A stretch of 9,530 bases of DNA from an uncultured Collinsella sp. (GCA_900554905.1 USJB01000034.1:1-9530); one strand, 5' to 3'; numbered from the stretch's first letter, positions 1-6,453 are shown. The notes: generated by a model not told the origin, from the sequence alone. Numbers and translations are program-made.

Positions 1-537
1 CAGCGGTACGCCGTGGTCGTGCGCGGCCTTGGCAAAGCGCTCAATATCGAGCACGGCAAGGGCGGGGTTGGCGATCGTCTCGCCAAAGACAAGCTTGGTG
101 TTGGGCTGGAAGGCTGCCTCGAGCTCCTCGTCGGTGCAGTCGGGAGCAACGAACGTGCAGGTCAAGCCCATACGACCCATGGTGTGAGCCAGCAGGTTGT
201 AGGTACCGCCGTAGATGGCGGAGCTCGCGACCACGTGATCGCCGGCGCCGGCAACGTTAAAGATCGCGAGGAAGTTCGCAGCCATGCCCGAACTCGTGAG
301 CATCGCTGCGGTGCCGCCCTCCATCTCGCAGATCTTGGCGGCAACCAGATCGCACGTGGGGTTCTGCAGACGGCTGTAGAAATAGCCCGACTCCTCCAGG
401 TCAAACAGCTTGCCCATGTGCTCGGACGTGTCGTACTTCCACGTGGTGGACTGGTAGATGGGCACCTGGCGCGGCTCCGCATCTCCCGGGTGATAGCCGC
501 CCTGAACACATGTGGTACCGATGGTCTGTTCGCTCAT
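1..537 (-). CDS. metY: O-acetylhomoserine sulfhydrylase (MetY-type), N-terminal 179 residues; gene runs off the left edge
   Basis: This is a PLP-dependent enzyme of the Cys/Met metabolism (cystathionine gamma-synthase-like) family. MetY-type members make homocysteine from O-acetylhomoserine and sulfide in the cytoplasm. The visible N-terminal 179 residues carry family hallmarks: VPIYQSTTW (about 25-33), the phosphate-binding YSR followed by NPT (54-61), EGG and SSGMA (73-86), YGGTYNL (109-115) and FGETIANP (151-158). The FGETIANP and LFDLEE wording fits the MetY branch better than MetB or MetC. The Schiff-base lysine and the C-terminal domain lie outside the window; full-length relatives are roughly 420-430 residues. 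The ATG at 535-537 is preceded by AAGGGAG (544-550) at 6-nt spacing, so the start is well supported. It is divergent from the gene at 767. A methionine gamma-lyase or MetZ role cannot be excluded from this fragment. Confidence 0.88.
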   Translation of the reverse strand, partial: MSEQTIGTTCVQGGYHPGDAEPRQVPIYQSTTWKYDTSEHMGKLFDLEESGYFYSRLQNPTCDLVAAKICEMEGGTAAMLTSSGMAANFLAIFNVAGAGDHVVASSAIYGGTYNLLAHTMGRMGLTCTFVAPDCTDEELEAAFQPNTKLVFGETIANPALAVLDIERFAKAAHDHGVPL

Positions 538-721
538 ATCTAGCTCCCTTGCCTGGGTTACGTTTTATTCGGTTCACGATACCGCTACCCTGCACCCCTC
601 TCAACCCATCCCGCCGATAGGTTATGGGACAAATTGCTTAGGGTATTTATCTCAAGCCTTGGGCATTTGCTCGATAGATAAAAACGAGACATACATGAAG
701 CTCTCGATGATTACACGCACC

Positions 722-753
722 GTCACGGGTACCATAGGCGGGTACACCGTGAC
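722..753 (+). promoter_or_regulatory. Inverted repeat immediately upstream of the ribosome binding site at 755
   Basis: GTCACGG (722-728) plus GTACC (729-733) pair with GGTAC (741-745) plus CCGTGAC (747-753), leaving A746 as a bulge and a 7-nt loop. The hairpin ends one base before the AAGGAG (755-760) of the gene starting at 767. It could be a protein-binding dyad or an mRNA hairpin affecting translation start. It is too far from the metY start and lacks a T-run, so a terminator role is unlikely. No convincing -35/-10 pair was found in 538-721 for either divergent gene. Confidence 0.4.
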
Positions 754-766
754 CAAGGAGACAACG

Positions 767-1213
767 ATGAAGCAAATCGATACGGCCCAGCTCGATATCA
801 CCGCCTGTCAGGCTCAGGCTGCCGAATACCACGCCCGTGGCTTTAACTGCGCCCAGGCCGTCGCCTGCACGCTCGCGCCCGCCGTCGGGCTCGACCCCCA
901 GGTCGCCTTTACGCTCACCGAGGGCTTTGGCGCCGGCATGGGCGGCATGACCGAAACCTGCGGCGCCATCTCGGGCGCTGTTGCCATCATGGGCTTTGTA
1001 ATGAGCGACGGCATGGAGAACCCCAAGACCAAAGGCCAGACCTACAAGCTGTCGCGCGAGATTGCCAAGCGATTTGGCGAGAAGAACACGACGACCGTCT
1101 GCGGCACGCTCAAGGGCATCGGATCGGATAAGGGTCCGCTCCGCAGCTGCCCCGGCTGCATCGACGATGCCGTCGAAATCGCCTATGATGTGCTAAAGCA
1201 GCTCGCCGAGTAA
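767..1213 (+). CDS. C_GCAxxG_C_C family putative redox protein
   Basis: A 148-residue cytoplasmic protein of the C_GCAxxG_C_C family, whose members are small putative redox-active proteins of unknown reaction. It shows the spaced cysteine pattern: GFNCAQAV (C28), ETCGAISG (C65, the CGAxxG core), VCGTLKG (C112) and SCPGCIDDA (C128, C131), with extra cysteines at 14 and 34. A glycine/methionine-rich stretch (about 53-62) precedes the core. There is no signal peptide or membrane segment. The start at ATG 767 is chosen because AAGGAG (755-760) sits 6 nt upstream; the frame is open further upstream, with an ATG at 694, but that extension would translate the inverted repeat at 722-753 and lacks a good ribosome binding site. 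The gene stands alone, divergent from metY and convergent with the YigZ-family gene. What it reduces or binds cannot be read from sequence. Confidence 0.88.
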   Translation: MKQIDTAQLDITACQAQAAEYHARGFNCAQAVACTLAPAVGLDPQVAFTLTEGFGAGMGGMTETCGAISGAVAIMGFVMSDGMENPKTKGQTYKLSREIAKRFGEKNTTTVCGTLKGIGSDKGPLRSCPGCIDDAVEIAYDVLKQLAE

Positions 1214-1226
1214 ACGACAGCAACAG

Positions 1227-1278
1227 AAAAAACGACGGCCGGCGCGCTTGGGATCATCCAATAGCACGCCGGCCGTCG
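1227..1278 (-). terminator. Intrinsic terminator of the YigZ-family gene
   Basis: A perfect 12-bp GC-rich stem (CGACGGCCGGCG at 1233-1244 with its complement at 1267-1278) is followed on the minus strand by six T (A-run at 1227-1232). It starts 3 bp beyond the stop codon at 1282. The same hairpin lies just past the convergent plus-strand gene ending at 1213, but without a T-run on that side, so it is clearly a minus-strand terminator and at best a weak plus-strand one. Confidence 0.88.
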
Positions 1279-1281
1279 CCG

Positions 1282-1920
1282 CTAGAACTCGGCAAATTCG
1301 GGAGCACCGACCTCGATCTCCTCGCGCCCCGCCATAAGCTCGCGCATCTTGGCGCAAAACGGCTCCTGCTCCCCCGCCTTAAACACCAAGTGAAGTGTCA
1401 CGGCATCCGCGAAATCGGTATCCGAAACCTTGGCACCCGAATCCTGCGCCAAACGAAGCACCTGCTCATACTGCGGATAGGCCACATGCACGTCAACAGG
1501 CACGACACTCGTCATCTCGACGATCTGCCCGGACTCCTGAGCCGAGGCCACCGCCGCCTGCGTCGCCGCGGTATAGGCACGCACCAAGCCACCAGGCCCC
1601 AACAGCGTGCCACCAAAATAGCGCGTCACCACGCAGCAAACATTTTTGAGCCCCGCACCGCGCAGCACCTCGAGCGTCGGCATCCCGCTCGTGCGGCTCG
1701 GCTCACCATCATCGCTCTGGCGCTCGCGCCCATCGACCAAAATCCACGCGGGAACATTGTGTCGAGCGTCGTAATGACGCTTGCGAACCATCTCGATAAA
1801 GGCATTCGCCTCATCCTCGGACTCAATATGGACCAGCTGGGCAATAAACCGGCTCTTGCGGTCCACAAACTCGCCCGAAGCCTCAATATTCGATTGCAGA
1901 GTAAAATAGCTGTCCAACAA
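1282..1920 (-). CDS. yigZ: YigZ/IMPACT-family protein (UPF0029 plus DUF1949 domains)
   Basis: A 212-residue cytoplasmic protein of the YigZ/IMPACT family. The bacterial members have no settled biochemical role; eukaryotic IMPACT modulates the translation kinase GCN2. The N-terminal UPF0029 domain (about 15-125) carries the signature: KSRFIA (22-27), a DDGEP motif (70-74) followed by SGMP, then VTRYFGGTLLGPGGLVRAY (98-116). The C-terminal part (about 135-205) matches the ferredoxin-like DUF1949 domain in length and position. The start is TTG: 1920, or the next codon at 1917, which has better spacing from AGGGG (1923-1927). An in-frame TGA at 1927-1929 rules out any longer start, so no ATG or GTG start is possible near the family N-terminus. 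It lies downstream of rnpB on the same strand and is closed by its own terminator. Confidence 0.93.
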   Translation of the reverse strand: MLDSYFTLQSNIEASGEFVDRKSRFIAQLVHIESEDEANAFIEMVRKRHYDARHNVPAWILVDGRERQSDDGEPSRTSGMPTLEVLRGAGLKNVCCVVTRYFGGTLLGPGGLVRAYTAATQAAVASAQESGQIVEMTSVVPVDVHVAYPQYEQVLRLAQDSGAKVSDTDFADAVTLHLVFKAGEQEPFCAKMRELMAGREEIEVGAPEFAEF

Positions 1921-2076
1921 AGCCCCTCAACAAAACTAAGCGCGGCAACAAACAGCCTCAATAATACGGCAAAGGCCGTACCGATAACCCCGGTAAATAG
2001 AACGGCGACACCGATGATCAGGCAAAAACAGCGAGATGCCAAGAACGGAACCGCCGATGATTCCGTCAACGAAAGC

Positions 2077-2179
2077 GAGAACCCGTCAGCGCGAGCAAGG
2101 TGCCTTGAAAGACGAGGGCATTGACCTTATGGTCATGCCCGAAGGCTTGAAAGGCAGATTGCCGCGCTGACGGGTTCTC
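2077..2179. repeat. 103-bp nested inverted repeat (long hairpin) downstream of rnpB
   Basis: The outer arms are a perfect 17-bp inverted repeat (2077-2093 and 2163-2179). Inside are a second pair, TGCCTT (2101-2106) with AAGGCA (2151-2156), and a third, GGGCA plus TGACC (2116-2120, 2122-2126) with GGTCA plus TGCCC (2131-2140), closing a 4-nt TTAT loop with T2121 bulged. All three nest, so either strand would fold as a rod. A CGTCAAC direct repeat flanks the element at 2064-2070 and just after 2181. On the minus strand it begins 16 bp after the end of RNase P RNA and has no T-run. It could be a rnpB 3' trailer structure, a separate small RNA or a miniature inverted-repeat element; it does not match SRP RNA, since the conserved GGAAG-type apical motif is absent. 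Confidence 0.7.
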
Positions 2180-2195
2180 AGCGTCAACATAGTTG

Positions 2196-2555
2196 CCAAG
2201 TGGGCCTATAAGCCGGGTTCTGTCGTGAACGGTCATTTATCTTGTCTGCACGTTACCGTGCAGCTCCACGCACGCTACCCGAACGCGGACCGGGCCGGCC
2301 CATAGCGTTCCTATTCGCGCTTGCTCCGGATGGGGCTTGCCAAGCCGCCGTGTTGCCACGACGCTGGTGGTCTCTTACACCACCGTTTCAGCTTTTCCCT
2401 TTACGCCTTGCGGCGCAGGTGGGAGTCTTCTTTTCTGCGGCGCTTTCCGTCGGATCACTCCGCCCGGCCGTTAGCCGGCATCCCGCCCTCTGGAGCCCGG
2501 ACTTTCCTCACGCGTACTGCAAGCAGCACATCGCGCGACCGTCTGGCCCACTCAG
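2196..2555 (-). ncRNA. rnpB: RNase P RNA, bacterial A-type
   Basis: This is the catalytic RNA of ribonuclease P, which removes 5' leaders from pre-tRNAs. Read on the minus strand it has the universal conserved blocks in order: GAGGAAAGTCCGGGCTCC near the 5' end (about 2492-2509), a GTAAGAG segment in the middle, and GACAGAACCCGGCTTAT near the 3' end (about 2208-2224). The ends are set by helix P1: CTGAGTGGGCC (5', 2545-2555) pairs over 11 bp, with a few G-U, with GGCCCACTTGG (3', 2196-2206). The length of about 360 nt is normal for the A-type found in most bacteria. A good promoter lies just upstream, so it is independently transcribed. No obvious T-tailed terminator follows; the nested inverted repeat at 2077-2179 is the first strong structure downstream. 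Mature ends may differ by a few bases. Confidence 0.97.
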
Positions 2556-2564
2556 CAGTGCAAG

Positions 2565-2591
2565 AGTGTAGCACACCGTTGTCACAGGCAA
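2565..2591 (-). promoter_or_regulatory. rnpB promoter (extended -10)
   Basis: On the minus strand TACACT (2565-2570) is preceded by TG one base upstream, giving an extended -10, and TTGCCT (2586-2591) stands 15 bp upstream as a weak -35. Transcription starting 7-10 bp downstream would begin at about 2555-2558, exactly where the P1 helix of RNase P RNA begins. Confidence 0.65.
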
Positions 2592-2691
2592 TGGCACAAC
2601 ACAAGCGTTCGACACGATAAACCAAGAACCACGCTATGCAGTACAATAGTATCGTCGATGGGCAACGTCGTCAGTCGAGACGCGACCGCGC

Positions 2692-2767
2692 TCCGCACCC
2701 CTCCGTCTACTCGGTGCGTTCCCGCCTCCTCCCCGAGGCGGGATGTCGGCATTTTTCATGCACCGAC
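2692..2767. other. GC-rich intergenic segment with competing hairpins, between rnpB and the rpsA terminator
   Basis: The non-coding stretch 2592-2838 contains a perfect 9-bp hairpin, TCCCGCCTC (2720-2728) with its complement at 2735-2743. Around it are pairings that exclude each other: CGCACC (2694-2699) with GGTGCG (2713-2718); TCGGTGC (2711-2717) with GCACCGA (2760-2766); and GTCGG..CAT (2745-2752) with ATG..CCGAC (2758-2767). No start codon with a ribosome binding site or a plausible coding frame is visible. No known RNA family was recognised. The segments on either side (2592-2690 and 2768-2838) show nothing I can name. Confidence 0.4.
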
Positions 2768-2838
2768 AACCCAATAGCCCGTGAACAGCCTAGGCGGCAT
2801 TGCACACGGGCAGCATCGCGCATCTCGGCAGGAAATGC

Positions 2839-2872
2839 AAAAAGGGACCCGTCCATTGCGGACGGATCCCTT
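2839..2872 (-). terminator. Intrinsic terminator of rpsA
   Basis: On the minus strand a 13-bp stem (2860-2872 with 2842-2854, one G-T pair) closes a 5-nt loop and runs into a T-run (A-run 2839-2843). It lies about 25 bp after the rpsA stop codon. Confidence 0.9.
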
Positions 2873-2896
2873 AAAACAAGTGATCGTCAAACCGAT

Positions 2897-4063
2897 TTAT
2901 TCGGCGTCGGTCTCCTCGTCCTTCTTCTCGGAAGGAAGCGGGGTAACCTCGATCTCGACGCCCAGAGTCTCAGCAGCAGACTTCATGGACAGGGAGATAC
3001 GACGACGGTCGAGGTCGATCTCCATGACCTTGACCTGAACCTTGTCGCCCACGTGGGTGACCTGAGAAGGCTGATCGACGTGCTTGTTGGCCATCTCGGA
3101 GATGTGCACCAGGCCCTCGATGCCCTCGCCCAGGTCGACGAAAGCGCCGAACGGGACAAGCTTGGTCACAGTGCCCTCGACGATAGCGCCGACGGGGTAC
3201 TTCTTGACCAGTGCGCGCCACGGATCCTCGGTGGTCTGCTTGAGACCCAGGGAGATGCGCTCGCGGTTGAGATCGACGTCGAGAACCTCGACCTCGACCT
3301 CCTGGCCGACCTTGACAACCTCGGAAGGATGGTTGACGTGGTTCCAGGAGAGCTCGGAGATGTGGATGAGGCCGTCGATACCGCCGAGGTCGACGAAGGC
3401 GCCGAAGTCGACGATGGAGGAAACGGTGCCCTGGAGACGCATGCCAGACTTGAGCTTGGACAGGATCTCGGAGCGCTCGGCCTTACGGGACTCCTCGAGC
3501 ACGACGCGACGGGAGAGGACGACGTTGTTGCGGTTGCGGTCCATCTCGATGACGCGGGCCTCGATGCGGGTGCCCATGTAGGAGGTGAGGTCCTTGACGC
3601 GACGGAGGTCGACGAGGGAAGCGGGCAGGAAGCCACGCAGGCCGATGTCGAGGATCAGGCCGCCCTTGACAACCTCGATAACCTCGCCCTCGACGTTCTC
3701 GCCGGAGTTGAACTTCTCCTCGATGCGGTTCCAAGCACGCTCGTACTCGGCACGCTTCTTGGACAGGACCAGACGACCGTCCTTGTCCTCCTTCTGGAGA
3801 ACCAGAGCCTCGATGGGATCACCGAGTGCAACGATGTCTGCAGGGTTAGCGTCCTTGCGGATGGACAGCTCGCGGACCGGGATAACGCCCTCGGACTTGA
3901 ATCCGATGTCAACGAGCACCTCGTCATGCTCGATCTTAACGACAGTGCCGTTAACGAGATCGCCCTCATCAAAGTCGGTAATCGTACCGTCGATGAGGTT
4001 GTTCATCTCCTCCTCATTGACATCGTCAAGAGAGAAAATGGACGAGTTCTGAATCTCACTCAA
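2897..4063 (-). CDS. rpsA: Ribosomal protein S1, four S1 domains
   Basis: A 388-residue RNA-binding protein homologous to 30S ribosomal protein S1, which helps mRNA bind the small subunit. Four S1 (OB-fold) repeats are visible at about residues 33-104, 120-187, 205-275 and 290-361. Repeats 3 and 4 have the classic GTV..+..FGAFVDLG...GL.HISE core; repeats 1 and 2 are more diverged (VLVDIGFKSEG; LILDIGLRGFLPASL). An acidic N-terminal stretch (about 10-33) and a charged C-terminal tail (SEKKDEETDAE) flank them. E. coli S1 has six domains and 557 residues; the four-domain form is usual in Gram-positive bacteria. The start is TTG at 4061-4063, chosen because AAAGGGG (about 4071-4077) lies 7 nt upstream and the peptide fits the acidic N-terminus; no in-frame ATG fits better. 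It appears monocistronic, with a terminator just downstream. Confidence 0.95.
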   Translation of the reverse strand: MSEIQNSSIFSLDDVNEEEMNNLIDGTITDFDEGDLVNGTVVKIEHDEVLVDIGFKSEGVIPVRELSIRKDANPADIVALGDPIEALVLQKEDKDGRLVLSKKRAEYERAWNRIEEKFNSGENVEGEVIEVVKGGLILDIGLRGFLPASLVDLRRVKDLTSYMGTRIEARVIEMDRNRNNVVLSRRVVLEESRKAERSEILSKLKSGMRLQGTVSSIVDFGAFVDLGGIDGLIHISELSWNHVNHPSEVVKVGQEVEVEVLDVDLNRERISLGLKQTTEDPWRALVKKYPVGAIVEGTVTKLVPFGAFVDLGEGIEGLVHISEMANKHVDQPSQVTHVGDKVQVKVMEIDLDRRRISLSMKSAAETLGVEIEVTPLPSEKKDEETDAE

Positions 4064-4378
4064 AGGTGGACCCCTTTCGAACTACGGGGCCCCGATTGCT
4101 AGGACCTACAGAAGGGTGCGACAAGCACACAACGTTTAGGAACACTCGGGAGCCGACAGATACTAATGTGACGCTTATGCAATCACGTTCGTATAGGTTA
4201 CGGGGAAATGAGTTCGATTTCAAGCGTGAACTGCGATTTTTTACTCGTGTGGAGACTTTTTCGTAATCTTATGAACACACGTCTCCGCAACTTGATGATA
4301 ACCAGCCAGGCATTCGGCTTTGGGGTAAAGTATCCGGAGCCAACGATTCTGGAACGATTTTTCGAGAAAGGTGCCCGC
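4064..4378. other. Gene-free divergent control region between rpsA and the HAD gene
   Basis: The 315 bp between the rpsA start (-) and the HAD start (+) hold no supported gene and should contain both promoters. Visible items are a perfect 10-bp palindrome, CGGGGCCCCG (4085-4094); the intergenic motif at 4101-4126; and a possible plus-strand stem, TGTGGAGAC (4248-4256) with GTCTCCGCA (4281-4289), one G-T pair and a 24-nt loop. A weak plus-strand promoter candidate is GTGACG, 18 bp, then TATAGG around 4170-4198. The part from about 4190 is visibly more AT-rich than neighbouring genes. The HAD frame is open back to 4208, but that extension has no family resemblance. Confidence 0.5.
4101..4126. 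repeat. Intergenic motif, copy 1 (partner at 8007-8032)
   Basis: AGG-A-CCTACAGAAG, four variable bases, then CGACAAGC. The copy at 8007-8032 is identical at 21 of 26 positions, differing at position 4 and the four variable bases. This copy is 38-63 bp upstream of the rpsA TTG start. Read on the minus strand it begins GCTTGTCG and contains CTTCTGTAGG in the other copy (CTTCTGTAGG here as well). It may be part of a promoter or a protein-binding site; neither is shown. Confidence 0.35.
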
Positions 4379-5137
4379 GTGCTCAAAGCAGTCGTTTTCG
4401 ATATGGACGAAACGCTTCTTAGCATCAACCTCAACGCGTTCATCCTTCGCTATTTTAAGGATGTCTCTTCGATGCTCGCGGATATCGGGCGCCGCAGTCG
4501 CGGTGGCACGATGGCACGCCTCGGCACCATCCTGGTCGACCTCAACGCCAATCGCCGCAGCGGCACGGACAACCGTACCAATCTTGAGTTTTACCAAGAA
4601 GAGGTCGAACGCCGATGCGGGATCTGCCTCTCCGATCCCCTCATCTACGAGGCGTTTACCTACTATGACCGCGAAGTTCTTCCGTACAAGAACGACGATG
4701 TCATCAACGCCCACGCCATGCCCGGCGCACATGCCGCGCTTCAGGCCGTACAGGATGCAGGACTGCGTTGCGCGCTCTTTACCAACCCCAGCTTTCCGCA
4801 GGGGGCCATCGAGTGCCGCATGGGTTGGGGCGACCTGGCCGACGCCCCCTTTGAGCTCGTCACGCACATGGGTAACACCACCCGCTGCAAGCCCGATGCC
4901 ACCTACTATCTAGAGCAACTTCAGGTGATGGGGCTCGAGCCGCACGAGGTCCTTATGGTGGGCAACGATCCCAAACGCGACTTCCCTAGCCCCGCCTGCG
5001 GCATTCAGACTGCCTATGTAGGCCAGGGCAAGCCCAGCCGAGCCACCTGGCGCGGAACCATGGAAGACTTCGCCCGCGACTTTAACGCCGTAGTAGAAGC
5101 CTTCTACGAACACCAAATAGCCAACGAACTGTCCTAA
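4379..5137 (+). CDS. HAD-superfamily hydrolase (probable phosphatase)
   Basis: A 252-residue cytoplasmic HAD hydrolase, probably a phosphatase acting on a small metabolite; the substrate cannot be predicted. The four HAD motifs are present: motif I FDMDETL with nucleophile D8 and acid/base D10; motif II LFTNPS with T135; motif III lysine K171 in CKPDATYY; motif IV GNDPKRDF with D197 and D201. The long insert between motifs I and II (about 16-105) is a helical C1-type cap as in phosphoglycolate-phosphatase-like members. The start is GTG at 4379, three codons before the AVVFDMD strand, with AAAGG (4367-4371) 7 nt upstream. The frame stays open back to 4208, so a longer product is possible but would put an unusual 57-residue extension before the HAD fold. 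It converges on cyuA, with the two stop codons overlapping by 4 bp (5134-5137). Confidence 0.88.
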   Translation: MLKAVVFDMDETLLSINLNAFILRYFKDVSSMLADIGRRSRGGTMARLGTILVDLNANRRSGTDNRTNLEFYQEEVERRCGICLSDPLIYEAFTYYDREVLPYKNDDVINAHAMPGAHAALQAVQDAGLRCALFTNPSFPQGAIECRMGWGDLADAPFELVTHMGNTTRCKPDATYYLEQLQVMGLEPHEVLMVGNDPKRDFPSPACGIQTAYVGQGKPSRATWRGTMEDFARDFNAVVEAFYEHQIANELS

Positions 5138-6453
5138 CAGACTCGAGTCTTGCCGATCATGATGTTGAGGATCTCGACGTCGGTATCCTTCATGCCCACG
5201 CGGCCCACGTAGCCCATGCTGGCGATAGTCTCCTCCACCGTATCCTGGATCAAGCCCTCGCCGGCGCGGAAACCGCGGCCCTGCATGGCCATATCGTGGC
5301 CCAGAATCGCCGCATCGACGGCAGCCGAGATCTTGGCGGCACAGCTCGCCTTGGCGCCGTCGCACACGATGCCGCCCACGTTACCGAGCGTATTCGAGAC
5401 CGTCGCGCCAATCTGCTCGCGCGTGCCACCGCACAGCCAGGTAATCGCAGCGCCGGCGCCGCACGCGGCGCAAATAGCACCGCAAAACGCCGAGAGCGCA
5501 CCAATATAGCTCTTGATATGCACGGCGATCAGATCAGACAGCATCACGGCGCGCACCAGGCGCTCGTGGTCGCAACGCAGGTACTCGGCATACTCCATGA
5601 CGGGCAATGCGCAGGTAATGCCCTGATTGCCCGAGCCGCACACAATGGCGACCGGCAGCGCGCAGCCGTTCATGCGGGCATCGGACCCGGCGGCCGCACG
5701 GGCACGGGCACGGCAGGCGACGTCATCGGCACGAGCACCCAGCAGCGTACGACCCACCTCGGCGCCCCAAGCGTGCGCAAGGCCCTCGGCACTGATTGCG
5801 CCATTCAGCTCAATCTGACGCTCAACGGCAGCGCGGGCGTCCTCAATGTCACCGTCCTCGATAAAGTCGATGATGGACTCAATGCTCATAGGGGTATCGG
5901 CCTTATCCGCCGCACGCTCGGCCACGACGCGCTCGGCGCAGGCGGCACACTCCCCCGCCGACTTGCCGCATACCGGAATACCGTCGAGCGTATGACACGT
6001 AACATTGGTGTGGTGGTCGGTAATCTCGACGACCGCGACATGACCCCCGGCCGTCGCAGTCACCTTGATGTAGAGGTTGGGCACACCTTCGACAAGCGAC
6101 ACATCGCAGTAGCCGGCGTCGGCGAGGAGCTCGGCCACGCGAGCGCGGTCTTCATCGTTAACGCTCTCGAGCACCTCGAGCGCGCTCTTAGCGTCGCCGC
6201 CCACGGCACCCAGCACGGCCGCGGCCTCAATACCGTGCATACCGCCCGAGTTGGGCACGGTCACGCTCTTAACGTTCTTGATGATGTTGCCCGAGCAGGC
6301 AACATCCATATGATCGGGCTCGCAACCGAGCGTCTGGCTCGCCAGTGCCGCTGCATAGGCAACGGCAATGGGCTCGGTGCAGCCGAGCGCACAGACAAGT
6401 TCGCGGTTTAAAACATCGCAAAACGCGGTATCACGAAGGGAATCGGCAGGCAT
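5134..6453 (-). CDS. cyuA: L-cysteine desulfidase, CyuA/YhaM (UPF0597) family
   Basis: A 439-residue cytoplasmic protein of the UPF0597 family, often annotated as L-serine dehydratase alpha-like. Characterised relatives (E. coli CyuA/YhaM; a methanogen L-cysteine desulfidase) are oxygen-sensitive [4Fe-4S] enzymes converting cysteine to pyruvate, ammonia and sulfide. Visible motifs are GCTEPIAVAYA (24-34, with C25, the proposed catalytic cysteine), ACSGNIIKN and VPNSGG (52-71), GIEAAAVLGAVGGDA (74-88), GSGNQGITCALP (273-284) and CDGAKASCA (364-372). C281, C324 and C331 lie where the cluster ligands are expected. Cysteine is frequent throughout, especially 321-331. The ATG at 6451-6453 follows GGAGA (6459-6463) at 5-nt spacing. 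No cysteine permease or regulator gene adjoins it. It lacks a terminator because its stop overlaps that of the convergent HAD gene. Confidence 0.92.
   Translation of the reverse strand: MPADSLRDTAFCDVLNRELVCALGCTEPIAVAYAAALASQTLGCEPDHMDVACSGNIIKNVKSVTVPNSGGMHGIEAAAVLGAVGGDAKSALEVLESVNDEDRARVAELLADAGYCDVSLVEGVPNLYIKVTATAGGHVAVVEITDHHTNVTCHTLDGIPVCGKSAGECAACAERVVAERAADKADTPMSIESIIDFIEDGDIEDARAAVERQIELNGAISAEGLAHAWGAEVGRTLLGARADDVACRARARAAAGSDARMNGCALPVAIVCGSGNQGITCALPVMEYAEYLRCDHERLVRAVMLSDLIAVHIKSYIGALSAFCGAICAACGAGAAITWLCGGTREQIGATVSNTLGNVGGIVCDGAKASCAAKISAAVDAAILGHDMAMQGRGFRAGEGLIQDTVEETIASMGYVGRVGMKDTDVEILNIMIGKTRVC

Noticed and set aside
13..543. Long plus-strand open frame antisense to metY
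   Set aside because: It mirrors the metY coding strand, whose minus-strand translation has clear PLP-enzyme motifs; the plus frame has no recognisable protein features or ribosome binding site.
541..766. SAM riboswitch or T-box in front of metY
   Set aside because: I looked for the conserved SAM-I core and the T-box AGGGTGG-like sequence on the minus strand and found neither.
1390..2124. 244-codon plus-strand open frame over the YigZ-family gene and the inverted repeat
   Set aside because: It is the antisense of a well-conserved gene, rich in Arg/His/Ala as GC-rich shadows are, with no family resemblance.
2077..2179. SRP (4.5S) RNA or an rnpB intrinsic terminator
   Set aside because: The GGAAG-type SRP apical motif is absent and there is no T-run after the stem on either strand.
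2242..2646. Three open frames over the rnpB region on both strands
   Set aside because: They fall on RNase P RNA, whose conserved blocks and P1 ends explain the sequence.
2636..4102. 488-codon plus-strand open frame opposite rpsA
   Set aside because: Its Asp/Leu/Val-rich repetitive protein is the complement of the codon-biased S1 repeats; rpsA itself is unmistakable.
5296..6411. 371-codon plus-strand open frame opposite cyuA
   Set aside because: It is the shadow of a conserved gene in high-GC DNA; no motif or ribosome binding site.
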